Shown: piece by piece, positions 18,486 through 27,188 of the stretch
Numbering within the stretch: the stretch's first letter is position 1
How the letters are laid out: the number at the start of each line of letters is the position of its first letter
Program-made: the position numbers and the translations under genes
Assembly (NCBI GenBank): GCA_024280115.1
Contig: JAJRQT010000202.1
Span: 1-64,000 of the forward strand
Length of the DNA stretch: 64,000 bases
Reading direction: 5' to 3'
Source of the DNA: Bacteroidota bacterium
GTDB lineage: Bacteria > Bacteroidota > Bacteroidia > Cytophagales > Cyclobacteriaceae
Notes under the pieces: model-generated
Databases searched by the model: none
What the model was told of the DNA's origin: nothing
What the model saw: the letters and a program-made list of their open reading frames with translations, nothing else

Positions 18486-19967
18486 ATGAAACACATATTA
18501 ATAACAGGGATGCTGGTACTTTTTGTTATGGCATCTTGTCAAGACCTTCAGGAGATAAATGAAAACCCTAACAATGTTTCAGAAACTCATCCGCAGTTAT
18601 TGCTTATCACTGCTGAGTGGAATGCATTCAATGGGGAAGGAACAAGTTCTATGTATGCTTCCAGAATGCTCGTGCAAACTGATGGCGAGAGTGAAGGACA
18701 ATGGTATAAATGGAATCGTAATGACTTTAACGATTACGGTGATTTACGTATTGTGACTAAGATGATTGAAGAGGCAAACCGTATTGAAAACACATCATAT
18801 TTAGCTTTAGGTAAGTTTTTCCGTGCTTACTATTTCTATAAAATGACGCTTACATTTGGTGATATTCCTTATGAACAAGCCTTAAAAGGAGAATCTGAAG
18901 AATCATATACACCTATTTATGACAGTCAGGAAAAAGTGTTCATGGGTATTCTGAATGAACTTGAAGAAGCTGATAATTTGCTAAAGGATGATGAAAGCAT
19001 TATTGCAGGAGACATCATATTTTATGGAAACACGATGAAATGGCGGAAACTCATAAATTCATTTCGCTTAAAGATACTGATGACACTTTCAAAAAAAGAG
19101 GATGGTGGTAATATGGATATCAAATCTGTGTTTGCTGACATCGCAAACAATTCACCATTGATGGAATCAAATGATGACAATGGGCAGTTGATTTATCTTG
19201 ATTTGACGGATAGTCGATATTTTGCATACAACAATAGTAGTTTTGGTTCCGGCATGTACATTGATTCTACCTTCATCCAACGTCTTCAAGATCGCATGGA
19301 CCCGAGGTTATTTATTTATTGTGATCGTACTAAAAATGCAAAAGAAGGTGGTTTAGCTATCAATGATTTTGCTGCTTATGAAGGAGGTAATCCTATAGCT
19401 CCATATGCCGAAGTGAATACAAAGGCAGGAAATGGAAAAGTATCCAAAGTTAATCTGCGTTATACAACTGATCCTACAAACGAACCCCATATTTTGATGG
19501 GATACAGTGAACTTCAGTTGATATTGACTGAAGCAAGCGTTAGAGGTTGGATTAATGCTGCCGATGCAGAAAATTATTATAACAATGGTATTAAAGCTTC
19601 TTTTGAATTTTATAATAGATATGCTCAGGACTATTCAGAATTTGTTGACGGTGCTGCTACAACAGCATATCTGAATGGAGATTTGGTGAAATTTAGCAAT
19701 GCGACAACTGAAGACGAGAAAATTGAAAGGATAATCATGCAAAAATATTTGCAATCATTTTTACAAGGTGGATGGAGAATGTATTTTGAACACTTACGAA
19801 CAGGTTATCCATCATTTCTTTCACTTTCTGGGGTGTCGCCTCCCAACCGTTGGATGTATCCGTTCGTTGAAATAAATGAAAATAATGCAAATGTTACAGA
19901 TGCGATCAATTCACAATTTGGGGCTGGAAATGACAAAACCAGTGAAATTACCTGGTGGTTGAAATGA
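18486..19967 (+). CDS. SusD/RagB-family nutrient-binding lipoprotein A (SusD_2 type)
   Basis: 493 residues with a lipoprotein signal (lipobox MASC). The N-terminus (LQEINENPNNVSETHPQLLL) and the helical TPR-like body (YLALGKFFRAYYFYKMTLTFGDIPYEQAL) are typical of the SusD_2 class. The C-terminal MYPFVEINENN region is also class typical. SusD proteins cap the SusC barrel and bind the glycan at the cell surface. It is encoded 24 bp after SusC-A and is followed by a strong terminator, so the pair ends an operon. Confidence 0.92.
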   Translation: MKHILITGMLVLFVMASCQDLQEINENPNNVSETHPQLLLITAEWNAFNGEGTSSMYASRMLVQTDGESEGQWYKWNRNDFNDYGDLRIVTKMIEEANRIENTSYLALGKFFRAYYFYKMTLTFGDIPYEQALKGESEESYTPIYDSQEKVFMGILNELEEADNLLKDDESIIAGDIIFYGNTMKWRKLINSFRLKILMTLSKKEDGGNMDIKSVFADIANNSPLMESNDDNGQLIYLDLTDSRYFAYNNSSFGSGMYIDSTFIQRLQDRMDPRLFIYCDRTKNAKEGGLAINDFAAYEGGNPIAPYAEVNTKAGNGKVSKVNLRYTTDPTNEPHILMGYSELQLILTEASVRGWINAADAENYYNNGIKASFEFYNRYAQDYSEFVDGAATTAYLNGDLVKFSNATTEDEKIERIIMQKYLQSFLQGGWRMYFEHLRTGYPSFLSLSGVSPPNRWMYPFVEINENNANVTDAINSQFGAGNDKTSEITWWLK

Positions 19968-19991
19968 TAAATTCTTTAAAGTAATTTATAG

Positions 19992-20026
19992 CGGTCAGCA
20001 TTGTGAAAATGCTGACCGTTTCTTTT
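19992..20026 (+). terminator. Rho-independent terminator after SusD-A
   Basis: A 10-bp GC-containing stem (CGGTCAGCAT/ATGCTGACCG, 19992-20001 with 20009-20018) with a 7-base loop, followed directly by TTTCTTTT. Confidence 0.9.
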
Positions 20027-20133
20027 ACAGGGGAGTAACCTATACCATATAGGTTTGGCAGATTTTATAAAGCCAATCTCTGTTATAAAAGTTGGAATAT
20101 CCAAAAGCCATTTTGATCATTGCCAATTTCATT

Positions 20134-20166
20134 TTTGCGCTGATCTAAATATTATTATTACTTTTG
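20134..20166 (+). promoter_or_regulatory. Promoter of the intact sigma/FecR module
   Basis: TTTG at 20134-20137, a 21-bp spacer, then TACTTTTG at 20159-20166, matching the Bacteroidota housekeeping consensus TTTG-N19-21-TAnnTTTG. The coding start is only 13 bp downstream, implying a very short leader. Confidence 0.6.
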
Positions 20167-20178
20167 TAATTACTATAG

Positions 20179-20835
20179 ATGGCCATGTCAGTTAAAAGAG
20201 AAATAAATACTTCCAACGACAATGATTCCAATTTAAAAAAGGAGTCAGCGCATATAATTGGTCTGAATGAATCAAAATCTCGAAAAGAAGAAAAGATCAT
20301 AGACCAAAAATTGTGGTTAAAACTAAGAATTGGAAGGGAAGATGCATTTAAAGAATTATTTCTCAAATACAATAAAACCCTCACAAATTATGGCAATTCC
20401 ATAATTCAGGATTCAAATATAGTTGAAGACTGTATTCATGATTTATTTCTTTACCTCTGGTCAAAAAGATGTTCTCTGGGAGATGTGGAGTCAGTAAAGT
20501 ATTATCTGATAGTTTCTTTCAGAAGAAGAATATTCAGGGTCATTGGCGAAAAGGAAAAAGGACAAAAACTATTGGAAGGAATTAAATTTGAATATCCAAA
20601 ATACGAGGAATTTTTCGAAAAGAAATTTGTGACCAACTTAAATGTGCATGAACGAGAAAGAGCCTTAAAATTAGCTGTTGATAAACTTCCTAAAAGACAA
20701 AAAGAAGTACTGCAATTAAGATTTTTAGAAGGCTTGCCCTATAGTGAAATAACTTTAAAAATGGGTATCTCAAATGTTAGTGCAAGAAAACTTGTTTCCA
20801 AGGCAATCAAAACCCTCCGTAAAAAACTTTTCTAA
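20179..20835 (+). CDS. ECF sigma-70 factor (FecI-like)
   Basis: 218 residues. Region 2 (about 50-120) contains AFKELFLKYNKTLTNYG, NIVEDCIHDLFLYLWSKR and FRRRIFRVIGEKEKG. Region 4 (about 160-215) contains LPKRQKEVLQLRFLEGLPYSEI and the helix-turn-helix MGISNVSARKLVSKAI. It has a ~45-residue charged N-terminal extension. A second in-frame ATG lies two codons downstream. FecR follows after 66 bp and a SusC with an STN domain after that, the standard trans-envelope surface-signalling arrangement in which transporter occupancy relieves the sigma factor. It probably activates the downstream SusCD genes and perhaps other operons of the locus. Confidence 0.93.
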   Translation: MAMSVKREINTSNDNDSNLKKESAHIIGLNESKSRKEEKIIDQKLWLKLRIGREDAFKELFLKYNKTLTNYGNSIIQDSNIVEDCIHDLFLYLWSKRCSLGDVESVKYYLIVSFRRRIFRVIGEKEKGQKLLEGIKFEYPKYEEFFEKKFVTNLNVHERERALKLAVDKLPKRQKEVLQLRFLEGLPYSEITLKMGISNVSARKLVSKAIKTLRKKLF

Positions 20836-20901
20836 TTTTTTAAAAAATAAAGGCTACATATTTAATCCGACCTGCTCTATTATACTGAAAAGGTATTATA
20901 G

Positions 20902-21951
20902 ATGGAATCACGACAGGAAGAAATAAATAAATTATTGCTAAAAGCCGGTTTTAGAAATTGGGCACTAAGATCAAATTCTGAAGATTTTGTAGAATGGGAA
21001 AATTATCTGAAAGATGATATTGAATTAAGTCAGTTAGCCAAAGAGGCCAAGCAGGTTGTTATTGATATTGAATTGACAAATTCAGTATCAGGACAGGAAG
21101 ATTTAGAATCGTTTAATCGTCTTGAGAATAAACGAAGAAATACAACTAATAAAGTTCCAGTCATTCAGAAAGATCAAAAAATCATAAATTTTGGGTTAAG
21201 CTTAAATCATATTGTAAAGATTGCTGCAGTATTGAGTTTTCTGATAGTTTTTTCCGGGCTATTGTATTTTAACACCAGGGATACAGGACAGCAGGTACTA
21301 ACAGTTGCCGAAATTATTAATAAACATACTCAAAATGGACAGCAACTTACCATTACACTTCCCGATGGTTCCAATGTGAAATTAAATTCAAACAGTAGCA
21401 TTTCTTATCCTAAGGATTTCTTTCAAAACAGAAGGATAAAACTGGAAGGCGAAGCTTTTTTTAATGTCGTCAGAGACGAATCAAATCCCTTTGTTGTCAA
21501 GACCGAAAATTTTCAAACAGAAGTATTGGGGACATCTTTTAATGTGTTTGCTTACAAAAACACCAAGGCCAAAGTCTCCGTAGCTTCAGGAAAAGTAAAG
21601 GTTATCCCTTTTCATGAACACAAAGGAGGGAATTATAAAATTCTCAAAAAAGAAGAAGCTGCTGAGATAAAGGATCAGCAGATAATCGAATCCGATTTTA
21701 ATATAAACGATTTATTATGGAAGGATGGGATTCTGGTTTTTAACAATGAGAATATTCATACTATATCAGCCAAGATTCAACGATGGTTTAATGTGACTGT
21801 TACGGTGAATAATGAAGCATTTATCGCTGGAGATTTTTCTGGTAAATATTCAAATGAAAGTTTAGAGAAAATCCTGCAGGGAATGGGATATGCATTGAAT
21901 TTTTCTTTCAAAATGGAAGGGAATGAAATTATAATTAACGGTAAAAAATGA
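20902..21951 (+). CDS. FecR-type anti-sigma factor
   Basis: 349 residues. A cytoplasmic sigma-binding N-terminus (about 1-95) is followed by one transmembrane helix (about 104-124, IVKIAAVLSFLIVFSGLLYF). The periplasmic FecR domain (about 140-235) contains ITLPDGSNVKLNSNSSISYP, LEGEAFFNV and FQTEVLGTSFNVFAY. The C-terminal DUF4974-type domain (about 278-347) contains VFNNENIHTISAKIQRWF, expected to bind the transporter's STN domain. It lies between the sigma factor and SusC-B. It is the only intact FecR in the window, so it may serve both transporters. Confidence 0.93.
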   Translation: MESRQEEINKLLLKAGFRNWALRSNSEDFVEWENYLKDDIELSQLAKEAKQVVIDIELTNSVSGQEDLESFNRLENKRRNTTNKVPVIQKDQKIINFGLSLNHIVKIAAVLSFLIVFSGLLYFNTRDTGQQVLTVAEIINKHTQNGQQLTITLPDGSNVKLNSNSSISYPKDFFQNRRIKLEGEAFFNVVRDESNPFVVKTENFQTEVLGTSFNVFAYKNTKAKVSVASGKVKVIPFHEHKGGNYKILKKEEAAEIKDQQIIESDFNINDLLWKDGILVFNNENIHTISAKIQRWFNVTVTVNNEAFIAGDFSGKYSNESLEKILQGMGYALNFSFKMEGNEIIINGKK

Positions 21952-21986
21952 AAATATGAAAAGAATGAACTCCTCCTAAAGCAAAA

Positions 21987-22016
21987 CAGCCAACCTTTTG
22001 CAACAAAGATTGGCTG
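21987..22016 (+). promoter_or_regulatory. Stem-loop in the leader of the second SusC gene
   Basis: Outer stem CAGCCAA/TTGGCTG (7 bp, perfect), then one mismatch and four further pairs. No T-run follows. It lies 68 bp before the SusC-B start, in the same position as the unrelated-sequence hairpin before SusC-A. The conserved position with changed sequence suggests structure matters. Confidence 0.5.
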
Positions 22017-22083
22017 TAGTCACACTTTCTACTACTAATAGAAAGTCAAATTTAAATTATTGGTATTTAAACTAAACAAAGTT

Positions 22084-25000
22084 ATGAAATGTAAACTACT
22101 AGAGCAAATTTGGTATATGACAAAGTTAGTATTCTACGGCACAGTCATACAGTGTTTTATGTTATCCATTCTTCTAGCCGCAGACATTAATGCGCAAAGA
22201 AAAAGCATTGATGATATATACTTGGATATCGATTTAAAAAACAGCAGCATTAAACATGCGCTAAGGGTCATTGAAAAGGAAACAGGGTTATATTTTGCGT
22301 ATTCAGATTCATCCTTAGACAAGAATATAAAAATTCATTTTTCATCAGACGAAGTTTCTCTACGGGATGTCTTAAGCTACTTGTCAAAAAAATCTAACCT
22401 TCAATTTAAAAGAGTTAATGAGACCATCAATGTCTCTAAAAAAAGAGGCGATCATGAAGCTGTTACTGAGACAATTACCTCCCAAAGTCAAACGAGAGAA
22501 ATTTCAGGAAAAATTACGAGTGAACAAGACATTGGAGGATTACCGGGTGTAAACGTAGTTGTGAAGGGCACTTCACAGGGATCAGTAACTGATGTAGAGG
22601 GAAATTATAAATTAGAGGTGCCTGATGATAATTCGATTTTAGTCTTCAGTTCAGTTGGATTTATAACGGAAGAAATTGCAGTTGAAAGCCGGTCTATCAT
22701 CGATTTAATAATGATTCCTGATGTCACTGCTCTTGATGAAATCGTGGTAATCGGATATGGAGAACAGAAAAAGGCAAATCTTACCGGTTCTGTTGTAACG
22801 GTGAGTGAGGCTGATTTTGAAAACAGAGTTGTTTCAAATCCGGTTCAAGCCCTACAGGGTAAAGTAGCAGGTTTGAGAGTAACCCAAACGACAGGTACAC
22901 CAGGCAATGAAGGTCTTACTTTCCAAATAAGAGGTGTAAACTCATTTTCTTCCGATCCTGCGATATCCAATGTTGTAAAAAATCAACCTTTGATATTGAT
23001 CAATGGAATTGTTGGTGATTTGACAAGCCTGGATCCAGCATTTATTGAGTCAATTACGGTATTAAAGGATGCCGCATCTGCTTCTATTTACGGGGCAAGG
23101 GCAGCAAATGGAGTTATTTTAGTAACTACAAAGGGTGGCGCTGGAAAAGGGCTCAATGTATCTTACACAGGCAGGGTGATGACTCAGTCAAGAATAAATT
23201 TGCTGGACAGGTATCGTGAGTCAGTGGATTTCATGGAACTTGTTAATGATGTTGTCGCCCCTTTTACCGGACGTTTTTACTCAGACGAGGTAATAAGTAA
23301 TTTTAAGAACAATCCATCTGATGAGTTCCCTAATTTCAACCACGAAGATTTTTATATAAGAAACGTCACAATACAAAATCATAATATTCAAATTGGAGGC
23401 GCTACTGAAAAAACCAACTATAATATTGGTTTTGGTTATTGGAATCAGGATGGTATTACGAAAGGATTTGGTTACAAGCGACTTAATGCACTTTTTAATG
23501 TTGAGTCCCAGGTTAATGATTTCGTGAAAATAGGCGTCTTTGTAAGTGGTGTTGATGGTCGAAGAATCGAACCTTACAATGGTGAACGAGATTACTTAAT
23601 GGGGATTTTATCACAATCACCAACCTACAAACCTACTCTATTGGATGGGTCCGGCAGATATACAGGTAGTAATGCTGGTTCTTTACTGGAATCTCAAGGC
23701 TACGCGGACATCGCCTCTAAAAATGCACTGGCGATATCTGATAGTGATAATGCTCGGATATATGATAATTTTTTCACTTTAAATAGTAATGCATACGTAG
23801 ATGTAACACTCTTGAAAGGATTGACCTGGTATTCAAAAATCGGGGCAAATATTACGCAAACTGACTGGAAAAGACGTCGTCCGGTGCTTCGAATGTATAG
23901 CTATAGATCAGGAGAATTTCAAGGAAATCTGGATAATATAGGTTCTGAGGAGCTGATTCATAGAGTTGGCAATGAACAGCACTATACAATGTTTTCACAT
24001 TTGAGATATCAAAAATCCTTCAATGATGCACATAACTTTAGTGTAATGCTTGGGGCCAGCCAGGAAACAAGAAAATTGGAGACTATCCAGGGGGTTAGAA
24101 GGGGATTCGCCTCACCGAATTTGGACGTATTATCGGGGGCTCCAACAGATGGACAAACAACTGCAGGTAACATAAATGAGTTTGTTTTACAATCTCTTTT
24201 TGGAAGAATTACATATGACTATAAAGGGAAATATCTATTTGAGGCTAATTTTAGAAGAGATGGCAGCTCCAGGTTTTCCGAAGACAACAGATATGGATTC
24301 TTCCCTTCTTTTTCTGCAGGATGGAGGGTATCAGAAGAAGCTTTTATGGAAAATGCATCATCCTGGCTAACCAACTTGAAAATAAGGTTCTCAAATGGAA
24401 AAATGGGTAACGACCAGATTGGATTTTATCCATATCAATCTGTATTGAACCTTGGTAAGGATTATCCGTTTGGAGGCAGCCTTACCGGTGGAGGAAGAAG
24501 AGATCAACTCGCTAATCCGAATATCAAGTGGGAAGAAACACAAATTACTGACTTTGGTTTAGATCTGAGTATTAAAGGTAATCTTTTCAGTATGACCTTT
24601 GATTATTATGACAAAACAACAGATGGAATTCTTCGCATTGCACAATTGCCAAAATATTCAGGTCTTACTGCTCCATTTGTTAATGAGGGAGTTGTTAACA
24701 ATAAGGGAGTTGATTTGATACTCGGGCATCAATATAATATCGGAGAATTCAACTATGGCGTCAATGTGAATTTTTCTAAATATACCAATAAACTCATCAA
24801 ATTTGGAACGCGAACATTCGACACCAATGCGATGATTGAAGGTAAAGAAATGAATAGATTCTTTATGTATGAAACTGATGGGATCTATCAAAACCAAACT
24901 GAGATTGACAACGGCCCAACACCAAGATGGCCTGCAGTGCCGGGAGATTTGAGGTTTAAAGATGTCGATGGAGATGGAGCGATAACACCGGATGACAGAG

Positions 25001-25503
25001 TGGATGTTGATGGCGTAAATCCGGACTTCTTTTATGGAATTGAAATTACTGCCAAGTGGAAAGGATTTGATTTTGCAATATTTTTCCAGGGTGAAAAAGG
25101 CCGCAAAGTAATCGTGAATAATGAGTGGTCTTTAATCATGCCGTTCTCTGTGCATGGCGCTCAACCAATTTATTGGTGGGATGATTCCTGGACGCCGGAA
25201 AATCAATCTACTGAAAAGCCAAGAATGTTCTATTATGGAGCTCCGGATGGTCAATCTATAAAAGCCCCAAGCACTTTCTGGTTGAGAGAGGCAAGTTATA
25301 TGAGACTGAAAAATCTATCATTAGGTTATACACTACCTTCTCATGTGCTTGAAAATGTATTCTTATCCAATGTTAGATTCTTCTTTAACGCTGAAAACCT
25401 GGCAACATTTTCCAAGTTTGAATTTGGTGATCCTGAACGACCATCTGATAACCTCTATCCGATGTTTAGAACACTCACTTTAGGTGCAACCATCAAATTT
25501 TAG
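22084..25503 (+). CDS. SusC/RagA-type TonB-dependent transporter B, with STN signalling domain
   Basis: About 1139 residues from the ATG at 22084; an in-frame TTG eight codons earlier is less likely because the ATG matches the start of transporter A. Signal peptide, STN domain (about 46-121), carboxypeptidase-regulatory-like domain (GKITSEQDIGGLPGVNVVVKG, about 139-215), then the plug with ALDEIVVIGYGEQKKANLTGSV and a barrel ending in TLGATIKF. This plug and barrel belong to the classical RagA type, quite unlike transporter A, although the first ~125 residues of the two are closely similar. It is followed by its SusD partner and governed by the adjacent sigma/FecR pair. Confidence 0.94.
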   Translation: MKCKLLEQIWYMTKLVFYGTVIQCFMLSILLAADINAQRKSIDDIYLDIDLKNSSIKHALRVIEKETGLYFAYSDSSLDKNIKIHFSSDEVSLRDVLSYLSKKSNLQFKRVNETINVSKKRGDHEAVTETITSQSQTREISGKITSEQDIGGLPGVNVVVKGTSQGSVTDVEGNYKLEVPDDNSILVFSSVGFITEEIAVESRSIIDLIMIPDVTALDEIVVIGYGEQKKANLTGSVVTVSEADFENRVVSNPVQALQGKVAGLRVTQTTGTPGNEGLTFQIRGVNSFSSDPAISNVVKNQPLILINGIVGDLTSLDPAFIESITVLKDAASASIYGARAANGVILVTTKGGAGKGLNVSYTGRVMTQSRINLLDRYRESVDFMELVNDVVAPFTGRFYSDEVISNFKNNPSDEFPNFNHEDFYIRNVTIQNHNIQIGGATEKTNYNIGFGYWNQDGITKGFGYKRLNALFNVESQVNDFVKIGVFVSGVDGRRIEPYNGERDYLMGILSQSPTYKPTLLDGSGRYTGSNAGSLLESQGYADIASKNALAISDSDNARIYDNFFTLNSNAYVDVTLLKGLTWYSKIGANITQTDWKRRRPVLRMYSYRSGEFQGNLDNIGSEELIHRVGNEQHYTMFSHLRYQKSFNDAHNFSVMLGASQETRKLETIQGVRRGFASPNLDVLSGAPTDGQTTAGNINEFVLQSLFGRITYDYKGKYLFEANFRRDGSSRFSEDNRYGFFPSFSAGWRVSEEAFMENASSWLTNLKIRFSNGKMGNDQIGFYPYQSVLNLGKDYPFGGSLTGGGRRDQLANPNIKWEETQITDFGLDLSIKGNLFSMTFDYYDKTTDGILRIAQLPKYSGLTAPFVNEGVVNNKGVDLILGHQYNIGEFNYGVNVNFSKYTNKLIKFGTRTFDTNAMIEGKEMNRFFMYETDGIYQNQTEIDNGPTPRWPAVPGDLRFKDVDGDGAITPDDRVDVDGVNPDFFYGIEITAKWKGFDFAIFFQGEKGRKVIVNNEWSLIMPFSVHGAQPIYWWDDSWTPENQSTEKPRMFYYGAPDGQSIKAPSTFWLREASYMRLKNLSLGYTLPSHVLENVFLSNVRFFFNAENLATFSKFEFGDPERPSDNLYPMFRTLTLGATIKF

Positions 25504-25535
25504 ATGTTATGTTTAATTCAAAAAAGAATAATGAT

Positions 25536-27101
25536 ATGAAATTCTATAAAATTTTCGGTTTGACACTAGCTATTTTAGTTGTATCGACCATTTCGTGCAG
25601 GGATATGAATCTGAATCCGCACGATAAACTTGCCGAAGGAACGTTTTGGCAATCAGAATCCGATGCTGAATTGGCATTGACAGGTATGTACGATCAACTT
25701 AAAGCAGGTGAGCCATGGGGTTCAAACAGTTTTCTGAATTCGTTTTCCTTACCTGCATTTGACGCAATATCAGACAATGCCTTTACGCAGCACAATCGTC
25801 TTGGATTAAAAAATACCATGATTGCGCCTATCAATTCGCAAACTGGAGGAATTGTAACGGATTTTTATGGCATAGCTTACAAGCAGATTGCCACTTCAAA
25901 TTATTTCCTTGAGAATATTGATAATGTACCAACAGATGAGGCAATTTTGAAACGGGTGAAAGGTGAAGCAAGGTTTTTCAGGGGATTGATGTACTATTAT
26001 CTGAGTGAGTTTTATGGTGGTGTGCCAATTAAAACAACTTCTTATACATTGGATGAAGAATTAGCCCAAAGATCAAATAAAGCTGATGTAGTAAATCAAG
26101 CATTAGAGGATCTTGATTTTGCCATTGCCAATCTGGAAGATAAACCATACGATGGACATGCTGGAAAAGCGGCTGCTCAAGCAATAAAAGTAAGGGTATT
26201 GATGGCAAATGAAAAATGGGCAGAAGCTGCAACTCTGGCAAAATCCATTTGGGATGGTCCCTCCTTTAGCTTGAGCCCTGATTACAACAGTCTTTTTACG
26301 GCTGCTGAACAAGCTGGCAATCCGGAAATCATCTTTTCAGTTAAATATTTAAGGCCTAATAAAGAGCATATCGGGTCGCTCAACTGGGGTTGGTGGCTGA
26401 GCTTGTCGCCATTACAAAATTTAATTGATGAATTTGAGATGACAGATGGATTACCAATTAGTTCCTCACCTCTTTTTGATCCGGTCAATCCATATCTCAA
26501 CAGAGACCCAAGAATGGTACTTTCTGCTGATGTACCAGGTTCAGACAATGACCCGGGTTCTGTATTTGGATATCCTGGAGAGAATGGTGGAGAGGATATC
26601 ATGTGGAAAGTAAGAGTAAACTCGTTACCAACTCCTTTGCGATATAATCTGAGGAAATATGCTGATAGGTCTTTTCAGGAAACTGTGGATCAATCAAATC
26701 ATTGTGATACGGATTATGTTATTCTTCGACTTGGAGAAGTGTTGCTCAATTATGCGGAAGCTCAAAATGAAGATTCCGGACCTGATGCAACAGTATATGA
26801 TGCGGTTAATATGATACGGGGCAGAGTAAATATGCCTCCGCTTCCTGCGGGATTGTCACAGGATGATATGAGAACAGCAATCAGGCACGAGCGAAGAGTT
26901 GAATTGGCATTTGAGGGCATGCGTTGGTTGGATTTAAAACGATGGGGAACATTAGTTGAGCGCATCAACACAGTTGATGATACCCAGGTTCCCGTTGCTT
27001 ACATGCATAGCGACAACAATGTATTGTGGCCAATCCCACAATCAGAGATCGATTTCTATTCTGCAAATGATTTGGTTTTAGAACAGAATCCAGGATACTA
27101 A
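25536..27101 (+). CDS. SusD/RagB-family nutrient-binding lipoprotein B
   Basis: About 521 residues if translation begins at the ATG at 25536, which directly precedes a good lipoprotein signal (lipobox ISC). An in-frame ATG at 25509 would add nine polar residues and cannot be excluded. Classical SusD features: LNPHDKLAEGTFWQSESDAELALTGMYDQL near the N-terminus, GEARFFRGLMYYYLSEFYGGVP, and the C-terminal block RHERRVELAFEGMRWLDLKRWG followed by LWPIPQSEI. It should form the surface glycan-binding lid of transporter B. A terminator follows. Confidence 0.93.
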   Translation: MKFYKIFGLTLAILVVSTISCRDMNLNPHDKLAEGTFWQSESDAELALTGMYDQLKAGEPWGSNSFLNSFSLPAFDAISDNAFTQHNRLGLKNTMIAPINSQTGGIVTDFYGIAYKQIATSNYFLENIDNVPTDEAILKRVKGEARFFRGLMYYYLSEFYGGVPIKTTSYTLDEELAQRSNKADVVNQALEDLDFAIANLEDKPYDGHAGKAAAQAIKVRVLMANEKWAEAATLAKSIWDGPSFSLSPDYNSLFTAAEQAGNPEIIFSVKYLRPNKEHIGSLNWGWWLSLSPLQNLIDEFEMTDGLPISSSPLFDPVNPYLNRDPRMVLSADVPGSDNDPGSVFGYPGENGGEDIMWKVRVNSLPTPLRYNLRKYADRSFQETVDQSNHCDTDYVILRLGEVLLNYAEAQNEDSGPDATVYDAVNMIRGRVNMPPLPAGLSQDDMRTAIRHERRVELAFEGMRWLDLKRWGTLVERINTVDDTQVPVAYMHSDNNVLWPIPQSEIDFYSANDLVLEQNPGY

Positions 27102-27133
27102 AATAGCATAGTAAATTAGTTAAGTTAGACCAG

Positions 27134-27166
27134 GACCGGCATTGAATTTTCAATGCCGGTCTTTTA
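27134..27166 (+). terminator. Rho-independent terminator after SusD-B
   Basis: A 12-bp stem (GACCGGCATTGA and its complement, 27134-27145 with 27150-27161) with a four-base loop (A-T-T-T), then TTTTA. It separates the SusCD-B operon from the UnbV gene, which starts 23 bp beyond. Confidence 0.88.
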
Positions 27167-27188
27167 TCCGGCAATAAAAACTACCTGT

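Noticed and set aside
27153..27188. Upstream ATG for the UnbV protein
   Set aside because: It sits within the stem of the SusD-B terminator; the ATG at 27189 directly precedes the signal peptide.
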